Origin: Nitrososphaeraceae archaeon
GTDB lineage: Archaea > Thermoproteota > Nitrososphaeria > Nitrososphaerales > Nitrososphaeraceae
Direction: 5' to 3'
Length of the DNA stretch: 32,368 bases
Assembly (NCBI GenBank): GCA_021325295.1
Contig: JAJPHM010000072.1
Span: 1-32,368 of the forward strand
The notes beneath the pieces are model-generated. The model had not been told where the DNA came from, did not search any database, and saw only the letters and a list, made by a program, of their open reading frames with translations. Position 1 is the stretch's first letter, and each line of letters begins with the position of its first letter. Positions 15,158 to 23,629 of this stretch are shown here, one piece after another. The translations under genes were made by a program, and so were the position numbers.

Positions 15158-16768
15158 ATGGTTGCTGAAGTCCCAGTTCTAGCTGGGATTGCGGCAAGCT
15201 CACCGGCCGGCCTTCTTATCATTACAATACTCCTCACCCCTGCAGCTGGAGGCATTTTGGTTTTTCTATCAAGAAACAAAAGAGCAGCCGAACTTGTGAC
15301 ACTAGTGTCTGCGACATTGGTCCTGATTCAGGCGATGGCACTGGTTGCAGCCGTCTTGGCAGAAAAACAAATTTCCGCATTTGGCCAGCTATTTTACTTG
15401 GATTCATTTGGAGCATTAGTATTACTGCCAATTGCAGGCATCGGTTTTGTTTCTGCCCTTTATTCAATAAACTACATGGGCAAACAATACGACCGTAACA
15501 TGGTAGATGCCAAACAGCTGCAGCGATACTATCAGGCAATCAACATATTCCTTCTGACAATGCTTCTGGTACCGCTATCAAATAACCTTGGGATAATGTG
15601 GGTAGCCATAGAGGCGACTACTCTGGTATCGGTGCTATTGATTATGCTATATACAAAAGAAAGCGCAATTGAGGCCTCTTGGAAGTACCTGATTATAGCT
15701 ACTGTCGGACTTTCATTTGCACTCTTTGGAGTTGTGTTCTTTTACTATGCCAACTCGACAGTTCAGGCTACTAACACCCAATCTGCAATGAATTGGACTG
15801 ACCTGGTGGCTCATGCCAAAATTCTAGACCCAAATATTGTCAAGGTTGCATTCGTATTTGTCCTGATTGGTCTTGGAACCAAGGCTGGGCTTGCTCCAAT
15901 GCATAGCTGGCTTCCTGATGCTCACAGTGAAGCGCCCACTCCGGTGAGTGCGTTGCTCTCAGGTGTATTATTGAATTGTGCCACCTATGGAATTCTGCGC
16001 TACCATATCGTTGCTATAGGCTCACTTGGCCAGTCATTTTCTAGCATGCTTCTGGTCGTCCTTGGAATTGTATCTGTCGGAATTGCGGCAGCATCAATTT
16101 ACTTCCAGAAGGATATGAAGCGAATGCTGGCTTATTCTAGCGTTGAGCATATGGGAATAATATCAATTGCAATGGGCTTTGGAGGTTTTCTGGCGATTTA
16201 CGGGGCTTTGCTTCACATAATAAATCACTCAATCGCCAAGCCGCTGATGTTCTTTGCAAGTGGTACAGCAAGCCAAAGATACGGAACAAAGGCCATGGCA
16301 AACATCAGAGGAATCATCCAGACAATGCCTGTCCTTGGAGTTTTGCTTTTGATTGGAGCATTTGCTATCGCCGGAATGCCTCCATTCAATATTTTTGTCA
16401 GTGAATTTCTGATACTCAGTTCAGGGTTTGCATCAGGACAATACCTTGCCATCTCTATTGTAATTGGCTTGCTTATTCTGGTCTTTGCAGGGTTTATGCG
16501 GCATATTGTCAGAATGGTTTTTGGAAGTCCTGTAGAATCTTTGAAAATGTCGTATTCTGAAGGAGGAAGTTTAATGGAAGCAAGCCGACTTGAAAAGAAT
16601 CAAAGCTACAAACTTGCTATAATACCGATGTTAATACTTGCTGCATTTGTTGTGATTCTTGGCTTCTATATTCCACAACAGCTCCATACTCTGGCGGTGA
16701 ACGTTTCAGAGATCTTTGGACAAACATCTTCCTCTGGTATAGGTCAAAATCATGGAGGTGTCACATGA
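15158..16768 (+). CDS. hyfF: HyfF-like antiporter-type membrane subunit
   Basis: This is the second antiporter-like subunit of the complex (NuoN/MrpD relatives, hydrogenase-4 component F). The 536 residues contain about 14 helices. The channel Glu152 (WVAIEATTLVSVLL) and Lys242 (GLGTKAGLAPMHSWLPDAHSEAP) are present, as is NHSIAKPLMFFASG in the later half. GGGAGAAG precedes the ATG at 15158. The gene overlaps the 5' part of the large-subunit frame by 17 nt. No third antiporter-type gene (HyfD) is present, so this complex has two such channels plus the HyfC/HyfE part. Confidence 0.9.
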   Translation: MVAEVPVLAGIAASSPAGLLIITILLTPAAGGILVFLSRNKRAAELVTLVSATLVLIQAMALVAAVLAEKQISAFGQLFYLDSFGALVLLPIAGIGFVSALYSINYMGKQYDRNMVDAKQLQRYYQAINIFLLTMLLVPLSNNLGIMWVAIEATTLVSVLLIMLYTKESAIEASWKYLIIATVGLSFALFGVVFFYYANSTVQATNTQSAMNWTDLVAHAKILDPNIVKVAFVFVLIGLGTKAGLAPMHSWLPDAHSEAPTPVSALLSGVLLNCATYGILRYHIVAIGSLGQSFSSMLLVVLGIVSVGIAAASIYFQKDMKRMLAYSSVEHMGIISIAMGFGGFLAIYGALLHIINHSIAKPLMFFASGTASQRYGTKAMANIRGIIQTMPVLGVLLLIGAFAIAGMPPFNIFVSEFLILSSGFASGQYLAISIVIGLLILVFAGFMRHIVRMVFGSPVESLKMSYSEGGSLMEASRLEKNQSYKLAIIPMLILAAFVVILGFYIPQQLHTLAVNVSEIFGQTSSSGIGQNHGGVT

Positions 16769-18515
16769 GGTGGAGGCATTAAAACAGGCAGATATCTCTT
16801 CTGCCGCTACAACCAGCCTTGTTGCAAAATTCCAAACCGGTTTGCTGGCTGCATTGGCAAAAAAGACAGGAGGCATAGAGCTATTGAACGAAAACGAAAT
16901 TCACGTTGAATTGCAAAGTAGCGACAGCATTCCTGAGGCATGTTCCTACCTCAAGCAAGAATTTCAGGCAAGGCTTGCTATGATGATTTGTAGCGACGAG
17001 CGCCAGCTGGGCCGCGGTTTTGTACTGAGGTATGTCTTTGAAGCAAAAGCCGAAGCTCGCAACGTTTTCATTTTTGTGACATCAGAACTGGTTGAATCCA
17101 GAAATGAAAAAGAAGAAAAAGATGGAAATAATTCAGATGTAAAACACATCATATCCTTTCCAAGTATCGTTCTCCAAATTCCATCTGCCGTCCTTTATGA
17201 AAGAGAGGTAAACGACATGTTTGGGCTATTGCCTGCGGGTAATCCTGATACTAGGCCTCTTGTTCTGCACGAGCAATGGCCCGCGGAAGCATTTCCACTG
17301 CGCAAGGAATTCGATCTTGGCACCAAAGTCAAGAGGACTCTGCAAAGAGAGTATAAATTCACAAATATTGAAGGTGACGGGATTTGTGAAATTCCAGTCG
17401 GTCCTGTGCATGCTGGAATAATAGAGCCGGGCCATTTTAGGTTCAGCATTCAAGGTGAGAATATCCTGAACCTAGAAACTAGGCTTTACTATACTCACAA
17501 GGGGATAGAAAAACTTGCCGAGAACATGAAGCTTGATCAGGTGCTTTTACTTTCCGAAAGGATCTCCGGTGACGAATCTGTGGCAAACTCGCTGGCATAT
17601 TGTCAGGCATTAGAAAGGATTGGACGGCTGCAAGTTCCAGAGCGGGCAGTATTGATTAGAACATTGTGCGCAGAAATGGAAAGAGTATACAACCATATCG
17701 GCACGCTTGCTGGAATGAGTACTGACGTTGGGTTTGCATACGGTGCGGCAAGACTCAATATTCTAAAGGAAAGAATGATGTCCCTAAATGAGCAGGTTAC
17801 AGGAAGTAGACTGCTCTTTGGAATTAACAGGATAGGCGGAGTCGGAACCGACCTTTCAAAGGACACTGCAAGATTATTGTACATCTCGCTAAAGACTATA
17901 CTTGATGATTTTAATCTGGTGATTTCTCATCTTCGGACAAAGTCTTCGGTTATCGATAGGCTAAGATATACTGGAATAATATCGAGACAGGTTGCAATCG
18001 ATCTTGGATTGGTCGGCGTAGCCGCCAGATGTGCTGGAATTGACGTAGATACCAGACTTGACAATCCTTACTCAGCCTACCCGATGCTGAAGGTAGATTC
18101 GCACCATGACTCGCCACAACATTCAACACAGTATAGCGTCGAGATGCAAAAAAGAGTCGGCGATGCACTCTCCCGCTTTGACGTAAGAGTGGAAGAGGTG
18201 AATGATTCCATTCGGATCATCAGAGATCTTGTAACTAGACTGCTTGATGATGGCAGCAAAAGCCTTGCTGCTCCAAGACCATCTTCTTTTGAACCCTATA
18301 GCCATGCGCTTGGGTATGCAGAATCTCACAGGGGTCAAACTCTCCACTGGGTTATGGTAGGCTCTGATGGTAATTCTCTATATCGATACAAGGTTAGAAC
18401 AGCTTCTTTTGTCAACTGGCCAGCAATAGAGCAGGCAGTTCTCAATGATATTGTGCCTGATTTCCCACTTGTAAACAAGAGCCTTGATCTTTCATATTCA
18501 GGAAATGATTTATGA
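16752..18515 (+). CDS. hyfG: Hydrogenase-like large subunit lacking Ni-Fe ligands (HyfG/HycE type)
   Basis: This is a two-domain protein. Residues about 20-190 are NuoC-like, ending with EREVNDMFGLLPAGNPDTR and PLRKEFDL. The rest is the catalytic-type domain (GPVHAGIIEPGHFRF onward). In true enzymes the first metal motif is ERICGxCxxxHS; here residues 269-280 read ERISGDESVANS, with Ser272 and Glu275 for the two Cys and Asn279 for the His. The last motif DPCxxC is DLSYSG, with Ser581 and Gly584 for the two Cys. Ni-Fe cannot be bound, so hydrogen chemistry is excluded. The protein ends three residues later. GGAGGTG lies 9 nt before a GTG at 16770, so that GTG may be the real start. Confidence 0.9.
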   Translation: MEVSHEVEALKQADISSAATTSLVAKFQTGLLAALAKKTGGIELLNENEIHVELQSSDSIPEACSYLKQEFQARLAMMICSDERQLGRGFVLRYVFEAKAEARNVFIFVTSELVESRNEKEEKDGNNSDVKHIISFPSIVLQIPSAVLYEREVNDMFGLLPAGNPDTRPLVLHEQWPAEAFPLRKEFDLGTKVKRTLQREYKFTNIEGDGICEIPVGPVHAGIIEPGHFRFSIQGENILNLETRLYYTHKGIEKLAENMKLDQVLLLSERISGDESVANSLAYCQALERIGRLQVPERAVLIRTLCAEMERVYNHIGTLAGMSTDVGFAYGAARLNILKERMMSLNEQVTGSRLLFGINRIGGVGTDLSKDTARLLYISLKTILDDFNLVISHLRTKSSVIDRLRYTGIISRQVAIDLGLVGVAARCAGIDVDTRLDNPYSAYPMLKVDSHHDSPQHSTQYSVEMQKRVGDALSRFDVRVEEVNDSIRIIRDLVTRLLDDGSKSLAAPRPSSFEPYSHALGYAESHRGQTLHWVMVGSDGNSLYRYKVRTASFVNWPAIEQAVLNDIVPDFPLVNKSLDLSYSGNDL

Positions 18516-19495
18516 TGTTTGATAGATTTCGCAGGAATAGAAATAATGTTGTAAATGGAACGGATCAAGGTAAAGCGCAAGTAAAGGGCAGCAATGACAT
18601 ATTGAAAGAACTTGATCAGTTCGAAAAATTGTCTTTTAGTTCACATGGTGAAATACTTGGAAACAGAGTTGCAACCCTGCATGGTGACTTTACCGACGAG
18701 TTAGGCGGAACGTCAGCCTTTAGAGGGAATGTATCCTTGACGGCTCAAAATGTTAAGGCAATAATAGACAATCCCCCGGTTTTGGATGAATACCAAAATG
18801 CCGTAGACGTCTGTCCTACCGCGGCGATAAAGAATCTACTTGGCCCTGGGAACAAAGATCCGACAAGTGAGGGAATCTTCGACACCGGCAAATGCATCCT
18901 GTGTGGAAGATGTCAGGACATTGCACCAAATCTATTCAAGATAAAGAATTACCCTGCCCTGGCTGTAAAGAGAAAATCTGAACTATTATCATCCCTTGGA
19001 GGGGAACCTCAGCTAGATGGCGGCAAGGAGGTTTATTCTACATTGGGTGAAGATCTCAAGTGCAAGATTGGGAAAATACTCGGCAGATCACTTGCAATAA
19101 GAGAAGTCGATGCCGGTTCTTGCAACGGTTGCGAAGTCGAGATCACTGCGCTGAACAATCCAATCTATGACATTGAGAGATTTGGAGTTCATTTCGTGGC
19201 GTCTCCGCGTCACGCAGATGTACTTCTGGTAACAGGACCTGCATCAAGAAATATGGAAATTGCATTGAGAATGACCCATGAAGCAACACCTGATCCAAAA
19301 ATTGTTATTGCGGTAGGAGCATGCGCTTGCAGCGGTGGCATATTTGGAGATACATATGCAACCACCGGAGGCATAGACAATGTCGTGCCTGTAGATGTAT
19401 ACATTCCTGGCTGTCCACCCAGACCTGCAGCCCTTTTGTATGGGTTATTGCTGGCTGTAGACAGGTTAAAGCCCAATATACGCAAAGAAAAGTAA
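18512..19495 (+). CDS. hyfI: Ferredoxin-small subunit fusion (HyfI/HycG type)
   Basis: The C-terminal part is the [4Fe-4S] small subunit of group 4 hydrogenases and NuoB. Its ligands are kept: C204-N-G-C207, GACACSGG (Cys271) and PGCPPRP (Cys301). Fused in front is a ferredoxin-like domain (about 95-145): DVC101PTAAI and C128-I-L-C131-G-R-C134, where the last Cys-Pro is replaced by Ala138-Pro139. This leaves four Cys, enough for one cluster. Usually this electron input is a separate polyferredoxin (HyfH/HycF). The ATG overlaps the upstream stop (ATGA at 18512-18515), meaning tight coupling. It is the last gene of the operon. Confidence 0.92.
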   Translation: MMFDRFRRNRNNVVNGTDQGKAQVKGSNDILKELDQFEKLSFSSHGEILGNRVATLHGDFTDELGGTSAFRGNVSLTAQNVKAIIDNPPVLDEYQNAVDVCPTAAIKNLLGPGNKDPTSEGIFDTGKCILCGRCQDIAPNLFKIKNYPALAVKRKSELLSSLGGEPQLDGGKEVYSTLGEDLKCKIGKILGRSLAIREVDAGSCNGCEVEITALNNPIYDIERFGVHFVASPRHADVLLVTGPASRNMEIALRMTHEATPDPKIVIAVGACACSGGIFGDTYATTGGIDNVVPVDVYIPGCPPRPAALLYGLLLAVDRLKPNIRKEK

Positions 19496-19528
19496 GGCAT
19501 TTTGAGCTCCATCGCCAAATCAAATTAT

Positions 19529-19545
19529 GACTATTAATTGTAGTC
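19529..19545. terminator. Weak hairpin between convergent hyfI and mqnD
   Basis: GACTA (19529-19533) and TAGTC (19541-19545) form a five-base-pair stem with a seven-base A/T loop in the 56-bp gap between the two convergent stops. There is no strong T tract, so termination is only possible. Confidence 0.2.
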
Positions 19546-19551
19546 TGAATG

Positions 19552-20424
19552 CTATACTACGCTAAGCGAATAGGTACGTGCGTCTGGAATCAATCCTTTT
19601 TTGGTTGCCAATAGATGCATTTTCTCTATCGCCTTTCTTCCCTGCAGGCCCATGTCGACAGTCAGATCATTTACATACATTTTCACAAACCTTGTTATGA
19701 GATCCTTGGGCTGTCCCCTCCCATACTGCATTGCATAATCAACTGCAGCATCTATATTTTCAAGACCATAGACAATCGAGTCGCTCAAAAGCTGGCTGAA
19801 TTTTCCTATCTGCTCCAGAGTTAGCGAGCGACTGCTTGCAACGTTTATGCCGAGTGGTACTGGGAGACCACCTGTTTCAGCAGACCACCATTTCCCAAGA
19901 TCAAGCACTTTGCGGAACACTGAACTATCGTACGAGATCTGCGCCTCATGTATTACAAGGCCTGCATCTGCATCGCCGTCTGCAACTGACTTGGGTACTA
20001 GCTGGAAGGGAACTTCCTTTCCTTCGAATTTGCCGATTGCAAGTGCAAGGAGAAGCGCAGCAGATGTAAGCTTGCCAGGGATTGCAATTTTGCATTTGCT
20101 TAACTGTTCTGGCAACAAGGCTCTCTTTGCAATTATAATGGGTCCATAGTCTATCCCAAAACTTGAGCCGCTGCGCAGGATAACATAGTCTTTCAGATGA
20201 AAATACGCATGGACAGATGCAGCCGTGATGTCAAGCTCGTGGTTCTGTGCCCTTTTGTTCAGAGTCTCGATATCTTCTATCACATGATTAATCTTGAACT
20301 CTGACTTGACTTTGCCTGTTGCAATGCCATAGAACATGAAGGCATCGTCAGCATCCGGCGTGTGCCCGACAGTTATTTCAATTGGCAACTTGTGGTGCTT
20401 CCTTTGTCTGGTTGTTACAAGCAA
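19552..20424 (-). CDS. mqnD: 1,4-dihydroxy-6-naphthoate synthase
   Basis: MqnD converts cyclic dehypoxanthinylfutalosine to 1,4-dihydroxy-6-naphthoate in the futalosine pathway of menaquinone synthesis. The sequence has the periplasmic-binding-protein-like fold of the MqnA/MqnD group: HTPDADDAFMFYGIATGKV (N-terminal substrate loop), ITAASVHAYFHL, and IAIPGKLTSAALLLALA. Closer to MqnD than MqnA are DADAGLVIHEAQISY and LDLGKWWSAETGGLPVPLGIN. The length from the TTG at 20424 is 290. A TTG at 20388, directly before the core, is an alternative. It is convergent with the Hyf-like operon and about 10 kb from mqnE. The other mqn genes are not in this window. Confidence 0.88.
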   Translation of the reverse strand: MLVTTRQRKHHKLPIEITVGHTPDADDAFMFYGIATGKVKSEFKINHVIEDIETLNKRAQNHELDITAASVHAYFHLKDYVILRSGSSFGIDYGPIIIAKRALLPEQLSKCKIAIPGKLTSAALLLALAIGKFEGKEVPFQLVPKSVADGDADAGLVIHEAQISYDSSVFRKVLDLGKWWSAETGGLPVPLGINVASSRSLTLEQIGKFSQLLSDSIVYGLENIDAAVDYAMQYGRGQPKDLITRFVKMYVNDLTVDMGLQGRKAIEKMHLLATKKGLIPDARTYSLSVV

Positions 20425-20568
20425 AGATTTACTGTCTTTTTATTCCTTTTGAAGTTAAAGGCATGTTCTGGTTATTCATACACGACGATAATGGTGCCAT
20501 GGCATAGAATACCAGTAAAGACTATTGCTTCGATCAGAAGATGGACGTGAAAGAAAAAGAAAAGTTGG

Positions 20569-20592
20569 CCTTATCTATCTAGGATAGATAGG
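20569..20592 (-). terminator. Hairpin with T-rich tail after the mucin-like gene
   Basis: TATCTATC (20572-20579) and GATAGATA (20583-20590) pair exactly around TAG, and flanking CC/GG extend the stem past a one-base bulge. It begins 10 bp after the stop at 20603. On the minus strand it is followed by ACTTTTCTTTTTCTTTC, which makes it look like a true intrinsic terminator. Confidence 0.5.
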
Positions 20593-20602
20593 ACGGCCAT
20601 TG

Positions 20603-21760
20603 CTATTGTATTGCACTGTTAAAGTCATTGACTATAGCAGGTGTGTCTACACTGGCTTTCAGCGTATAGGTAGCCAAGAATGGTCCTGCACTTGATGAAA
20701 GCATCAATCCGCTTCCACTAAACACTGTGCTTCCTGATTGTCCTACGCTGCTCAAAGCTGTCACAGCATACATCTGACCATTTACGTTAATAGTCGTTGG
20801 CTGACCAAATGCACTGCTCACTGTCTGCGTGCTGTTGACGCTATACGGTTCTAATATGTAGAGGCTAATTGGTTTGCTCGCAGCCCAAGACATGATGCCA
20901 GTATACTCAATATTGGATGCAGGGGATAATATGATGGCATTGGCAGTGCCGCCTGAGTTACTGCTTGCCACAGTCCCTTGCTGGACAACTGTCGAGCCCG
21001 GTGCCGGGATGGTAGCTGATTGAGTAGATGCAATGGTAGTGGTTCCAGAAGAGGAAAGCGTCGTTGAAGCAATACTGGTTGTTGAGCTGCTAACGCTAGA
21101 CGATGTAGTGCTGCTGGTCGAGGAAGAAGTAGTAGTTGTAGTCGTAGGAGACGATCCGCTTGATGCCGTGGTAGTGCCACTGGAAGAAGGAAAGTTGGAT
21201 GGACTGAACCACACCACGTTAAAGTTTACTTTGGCAGTGATTATAGGAGCTGCGCCTGGTGTCGTTACATTGCCCATATCCCATTCTACCGGTTCCAGAT
21301 CACCATTTGCATTTGGTTTGGTTGCTTCCTGACCCATAACTACTCCATTTACAGTCACTGTCTGGTCGCTGTTAGCAGCTGCCACATCGGCGCATTCGCC
21401 ACTTTCGAATCCGTATCCATCATGCGCATACCATATCTGGCCCGGCAGAGTGTTACCAGAGTTGCTCTGAGAAGCCGTGTGAACTACTATTGTAACGTCG
21501 TATCCTTTGCTTGTGTCTGCATTGAACTGTACATTAGGATTTGCAATAGGATCGTATGTTTGACCATTGGCAGTTATCGAAAATGACTTTACCACATAAT
21601 CGTACGAATTATTGCAGGTTCCAGGAGGTGCGCCCATAGAATATGCCGGCCGGTCTGTGGCCGCATATATCGACAGCATGATAAGAATTGCCACCGTCGC
21701 TGCAGGTATAAAGATCCAAGCTGATTGCTTTGCTTTCAAGGCTTGCACAATTTCTAGCAA
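20603..21760 (-). CDS. Membrane-anchored mucin-like surface protein
   Basis: The protein has an N-terminal signal/anchor helix (residues about 13-34, WIFIPAATVAILIMLSIYAA) and an outward domain (about 45-190) with two widely spaced Cys. A Ser/Thr-rich stretch of about 65 residues (roughly 197-265, SSTSSTTSSSV and similar) looks like an O-glycosylated stalk. A second beta-rich domain follows (about 280-385). No named family was recognised. It is monocistronic with a clear hairpin terminator and is divergent from the glycosyltransferase gene, whose product could act on it or on the same surface layer. TTG/CTG alternatives exist; the start at 21760 precedes the anchor directly. Confidence 0.7.
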   Translation of the reverse strand: MLEIVQALKAKQSAWIFIPAATVAILIMLSIYAATDRPAYSMGAPPGTCNNSYDYVVKSFSITANGQTYDPIANPNVQFNADTSKGYDVTIVVHTASQSNSGNTLPGQIWYAHDGYGFESGECADVAAANSDQTVTVNGVVMGQEATKPNANGDLEPVEWDMGNVTTPGAAPIITAKVNFNVVWFSPSNFPSSSGTTTASSGSSPTTTTTTSSSTSSTTSSSVSSSTTSIASTTLSSSGTTTIASTQSATIPAPGSTVVQQGTVASSNSGGTANAIILSPASNIEYTGIMSWAASKPISLYILEPYSVNSTQTVSSAFGQPTTINVNGQMYAVTALSSVGQSGSTVFSGSGLMLSSSAGPFLATYTLKASVDTPAIVNDFNSAIQ

Positions 21761-21982
21761 GCTTCGGAATATACTGGTTTAGATAGAATCATCCTAACAA
21801 AAGGAACTATACTTTATAGAATAATTCTGGTTCAGGAATTCATCAACACGAGGAAATGCAAGCGTTTCGGCATCATCACTTGCAGAAATCTTGTCGACTT
21901 ATTTCCTTCCATCTTTGTGTAGCAAAGAATTCGCTGTTCACCTGTAACACGGATACCCAATTCAGATAGTTATTCCGGACTG

Positions 21983-21990
21983 CATAAATC
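21983..21990 (+). promoter_or_regulatory. TATA box of the glycosyltransferase gene
   Basis: CATAAATC is centred 28-29 bp upstream of the ATG at 22016, consistent with a leaderless or nearly leaderless archaeal transcript. Confidence 0.5.
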
Positions 21991-22015
21991 AAATTATTTC
22001 ACAATCATTCGGCTC

Positions 22016-23158
22016 ATGAATCATAGCGCCAGTAAATTATCTATAATCGCAAGTTACGCTGATTGCGAATCAGTACCAATCGTAGAGCATGCAGCTGCCG
22101 ATACATCTACAGTAATTTTAGAAAAAAAATTTGCTCCAGTCACAGTTTTGGTCCCTGCCTATAACGAAGAATCTACACTTGCCAAAACACTATCCAGCCT
22201 AGAGCGTCAGAGCACACCTGCCGAAAAAGTCGTGGTAGTAGATGATTTCTCTACAGACAGGACAGGCGATATAGCAAGGTCGTACAATGTTGCCGTATTG
22301 CGTCCGCCAAAGAATACTGGGTCCAAGGCAGGCGCCCAGAACTATGCCTTGCCTTTTGTCAATAGCAAATATACCATAGCTATTGATGCTGATACGAGTC
22401 TGGATGACAATGCCATACAAAAGATGGTAGAGTTTATGGAGGCAAATCCCGATACGGCTGCTGCTTGCAGCTTTGTGCTTCCAAAAAATATCGAGACATT
22501 ATGGGAAAGGGGACGGTTTGTCGAATATATCTACATCTTTCCATTTTATAAAAGGGTTCAAGAATGGTATGGCAAGCCATTGATCTGCTCCGGCTGCTTT
22601 TCTATATACCGGACAAGCGAGCTCAAGGCAGCTGGCGGCTGGTCCACCCGTACTATGGCAGAAGACATGGACCTGACATGGACGCTGTACGAGAACGGCA
22701 AAATTGTAAGGTACAATCATGAAACATATTGCTACCCTATAGAGCCTGAAAGCTTTGAAATGATGTGCAAGCAGCTCAAGCGATGGTCACACGGATGGCT
22801 TCAGAATGTCAGGCTGCACGGGAGAAAGTTGATGAAGATACCCGTAATCAGAGAAGAGATTATCGCGGGACTGTCAGATGCGCTCTTTGGCGGTATACTG
22901 GTAGTAGTAGTCACGCCGCTCATAGCGTATCTATCGGGAAATCCCGTGTATTATGGGTATGGAATTGGAACAGATGCCGCACTTGTGGCAATCCCCACTC
23001 TGCTCAAGGCAAGGAAGCTGAAACTTGTGCGAAAAGTCCTTGGTTCTTTGCCATGCTTTTTCGTTCTCAGGTACGTGAACACATTCTTTTTTTACAAGGC
23101 ACTGTTTTCAGAATTTTTTCTGCGGAGGACGTTGACAAAGTACGAGAAGGGGCATTAA
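22016..23158 (+). CDS. Membrane GT2 glycosyltransferase, processive type
   Basis: This is a family 2 (GT-A) inverting glycosyltransferase. VTVLVPAYNEEST begins the domain. Asp76-Asp77 (VVVDDFSTD) and the DAD triad 124-126 bind nucleotide-sugar and metal. EDMD (216-219) holds the catalytic base, and QLKRW (253-257) is the (Q/R)xxRW motif of cellulose, chitin and hyaluronan synthases, which usually make polymers. Two or three hydrophobic segments in the C-terminal part (about 280-365) anchor it in the membrane. No N-terminal helix is present. The epimerase 470 bp downstream would supply a UDP-sugar, pointing to surface polysaccharide or glycoprotein glycan synthesis. The sugar is unknown. Confidence 0.88.
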   Translation: MNHSASKLSIIASYADCESVPIVEHAAADTSTVILEKKFAPVTVLVPAYNEESTLAKTLSSLERQSTPAEKVVVVDDFSTDRTGDIARSYNVAVLRPPKNTGSKAGAQNYALPFVNSKYTIAIDADTSLDDNAIQKMVEFMEANPDTAAACSFVLPKNIETLWERGRFVEYIYIFPFYKRVQEWYGKPLICSGCFSIYRTSELKAAGGWSTRTMAEDMDLTWTLYENGKIVRYNHETYCYPIEPESFEMMCKQLKRWSHGWLQNVRLHGRKLMKIPVIREEIIAGLSDALFGGILVVVVTPLIAYLSGNPVYYGYGIGTDAALVAIPTLLKARKLKLVRKVLGSLPCFFVLRYVNTFFFYKALFSEFFLRRTLTKYEKGH

Positions 23159-23170
23159 CACGATATTGTC

Positions 23171-23251
23171 ATGATCTTTGGAAGGGATAAAGAAAAAGTG
23201 AAAGCGAGATTGCAATCAAAAGGAATACATCGGTTCGCCGGAGACTGGTAA
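23171..23251 (+). CDS. Possible 26-residue microprotein
   Basis: An ATG 12 bp after the glycosyltransferase stop opens a short frame starting MIFGRDKEKVKARLQSKG and ending at TAA. It is highly basic in the middle. It sits between two genes of the same strand with little space left over. There is no family support, so it may be chance. Confidence 0.25.
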   Translation: MIFGRDKEKVKARLQSKGIHRFAGDW

Positions 23252-23293
23252 AAATTGGCAGCTGGCGGCTCTGTTTCAGGAGGTATAGGAGGA

Positions 23294-23551
23294 ATGTTTT
23301 ACTTTATACTGATGATGGTTGCACTCGTAAACAGATATCACAGGCAGTTAGGAAAAAGAAGCCCGAATGGAAAGTACATCTTTCCAATAGTTCTTTCCCT
23401 GGTTTTCTCGACTGTTATTTTGATAAATTTGAACGGCAATCATATAATCGATCTCAGGATGATTTTCTCAAGTGCTGTATACAGAATGATGCAGATCATT
23501 TCCCAGGACCTTGGGCATACATTGATGGCAAGAGCATCGATGATACTATGA
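23294..23551 (+). CDS. Small two-helix membrane protein with strong RBS
   Basis: This is an 85-residue protein. A full AGGAGGT (23278-23284) stands 9 nt before the ATG at 23294, the clearest Shine-Dalgarno in the window, which fixes the start over the longer frame from the TTG at 23255. Hydrophobic helices lie at about residues 2-14 and 30-46, and a third weaker amphipathic helix at about 58-72. I recognise no family. It lies between the processive glycosyltransferase and the epimerase on the same strand, so a helper role in polysaccharide synthesis or export is possible but only inferred. Confidence 0.6.
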   Translation: MFYFILMMVALVNRYHRQLGKRSPNGKYIFPIVLSLVFSTVILINLNGNHIIDLRMIFSSAVYRMMQIISQDLGHTLMARASMIL

Positions 23552-23629
23552 TGAACACGAATTTTGAAAATGCACCAGAGTGTTTTTGCAGCCAGCGATT
23601 TGTTCCTGAACTTCAGGGAATTGATATTT

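Noticed and set aside
11373-19495. Functional group 4 Ni-Fe hydrogenase
   Set aside because: All four metal-binding cysteines of the large subunit are replaced, so no Ni-Fe site can form. No maturation genes (hyp) or endopeptidase gene are nearby.
11373-19495. Respiratory complex I (Nuo) operon
   Set aside because: HyfB-type C-terminus, presence of HyfE, fused NuoC/NuoD-like subunit and absence of separate NuoA, J, K, L, M and N genes fit the Hyf/Ehr layout instead.
21033-21332. Plus-strand Val/Glu-rich frame
   Set aside because: It is the antisense shadow of the Ser/Thr-rich stalk of the 20603-21760 gene; low-complexity codons keep the frame open.
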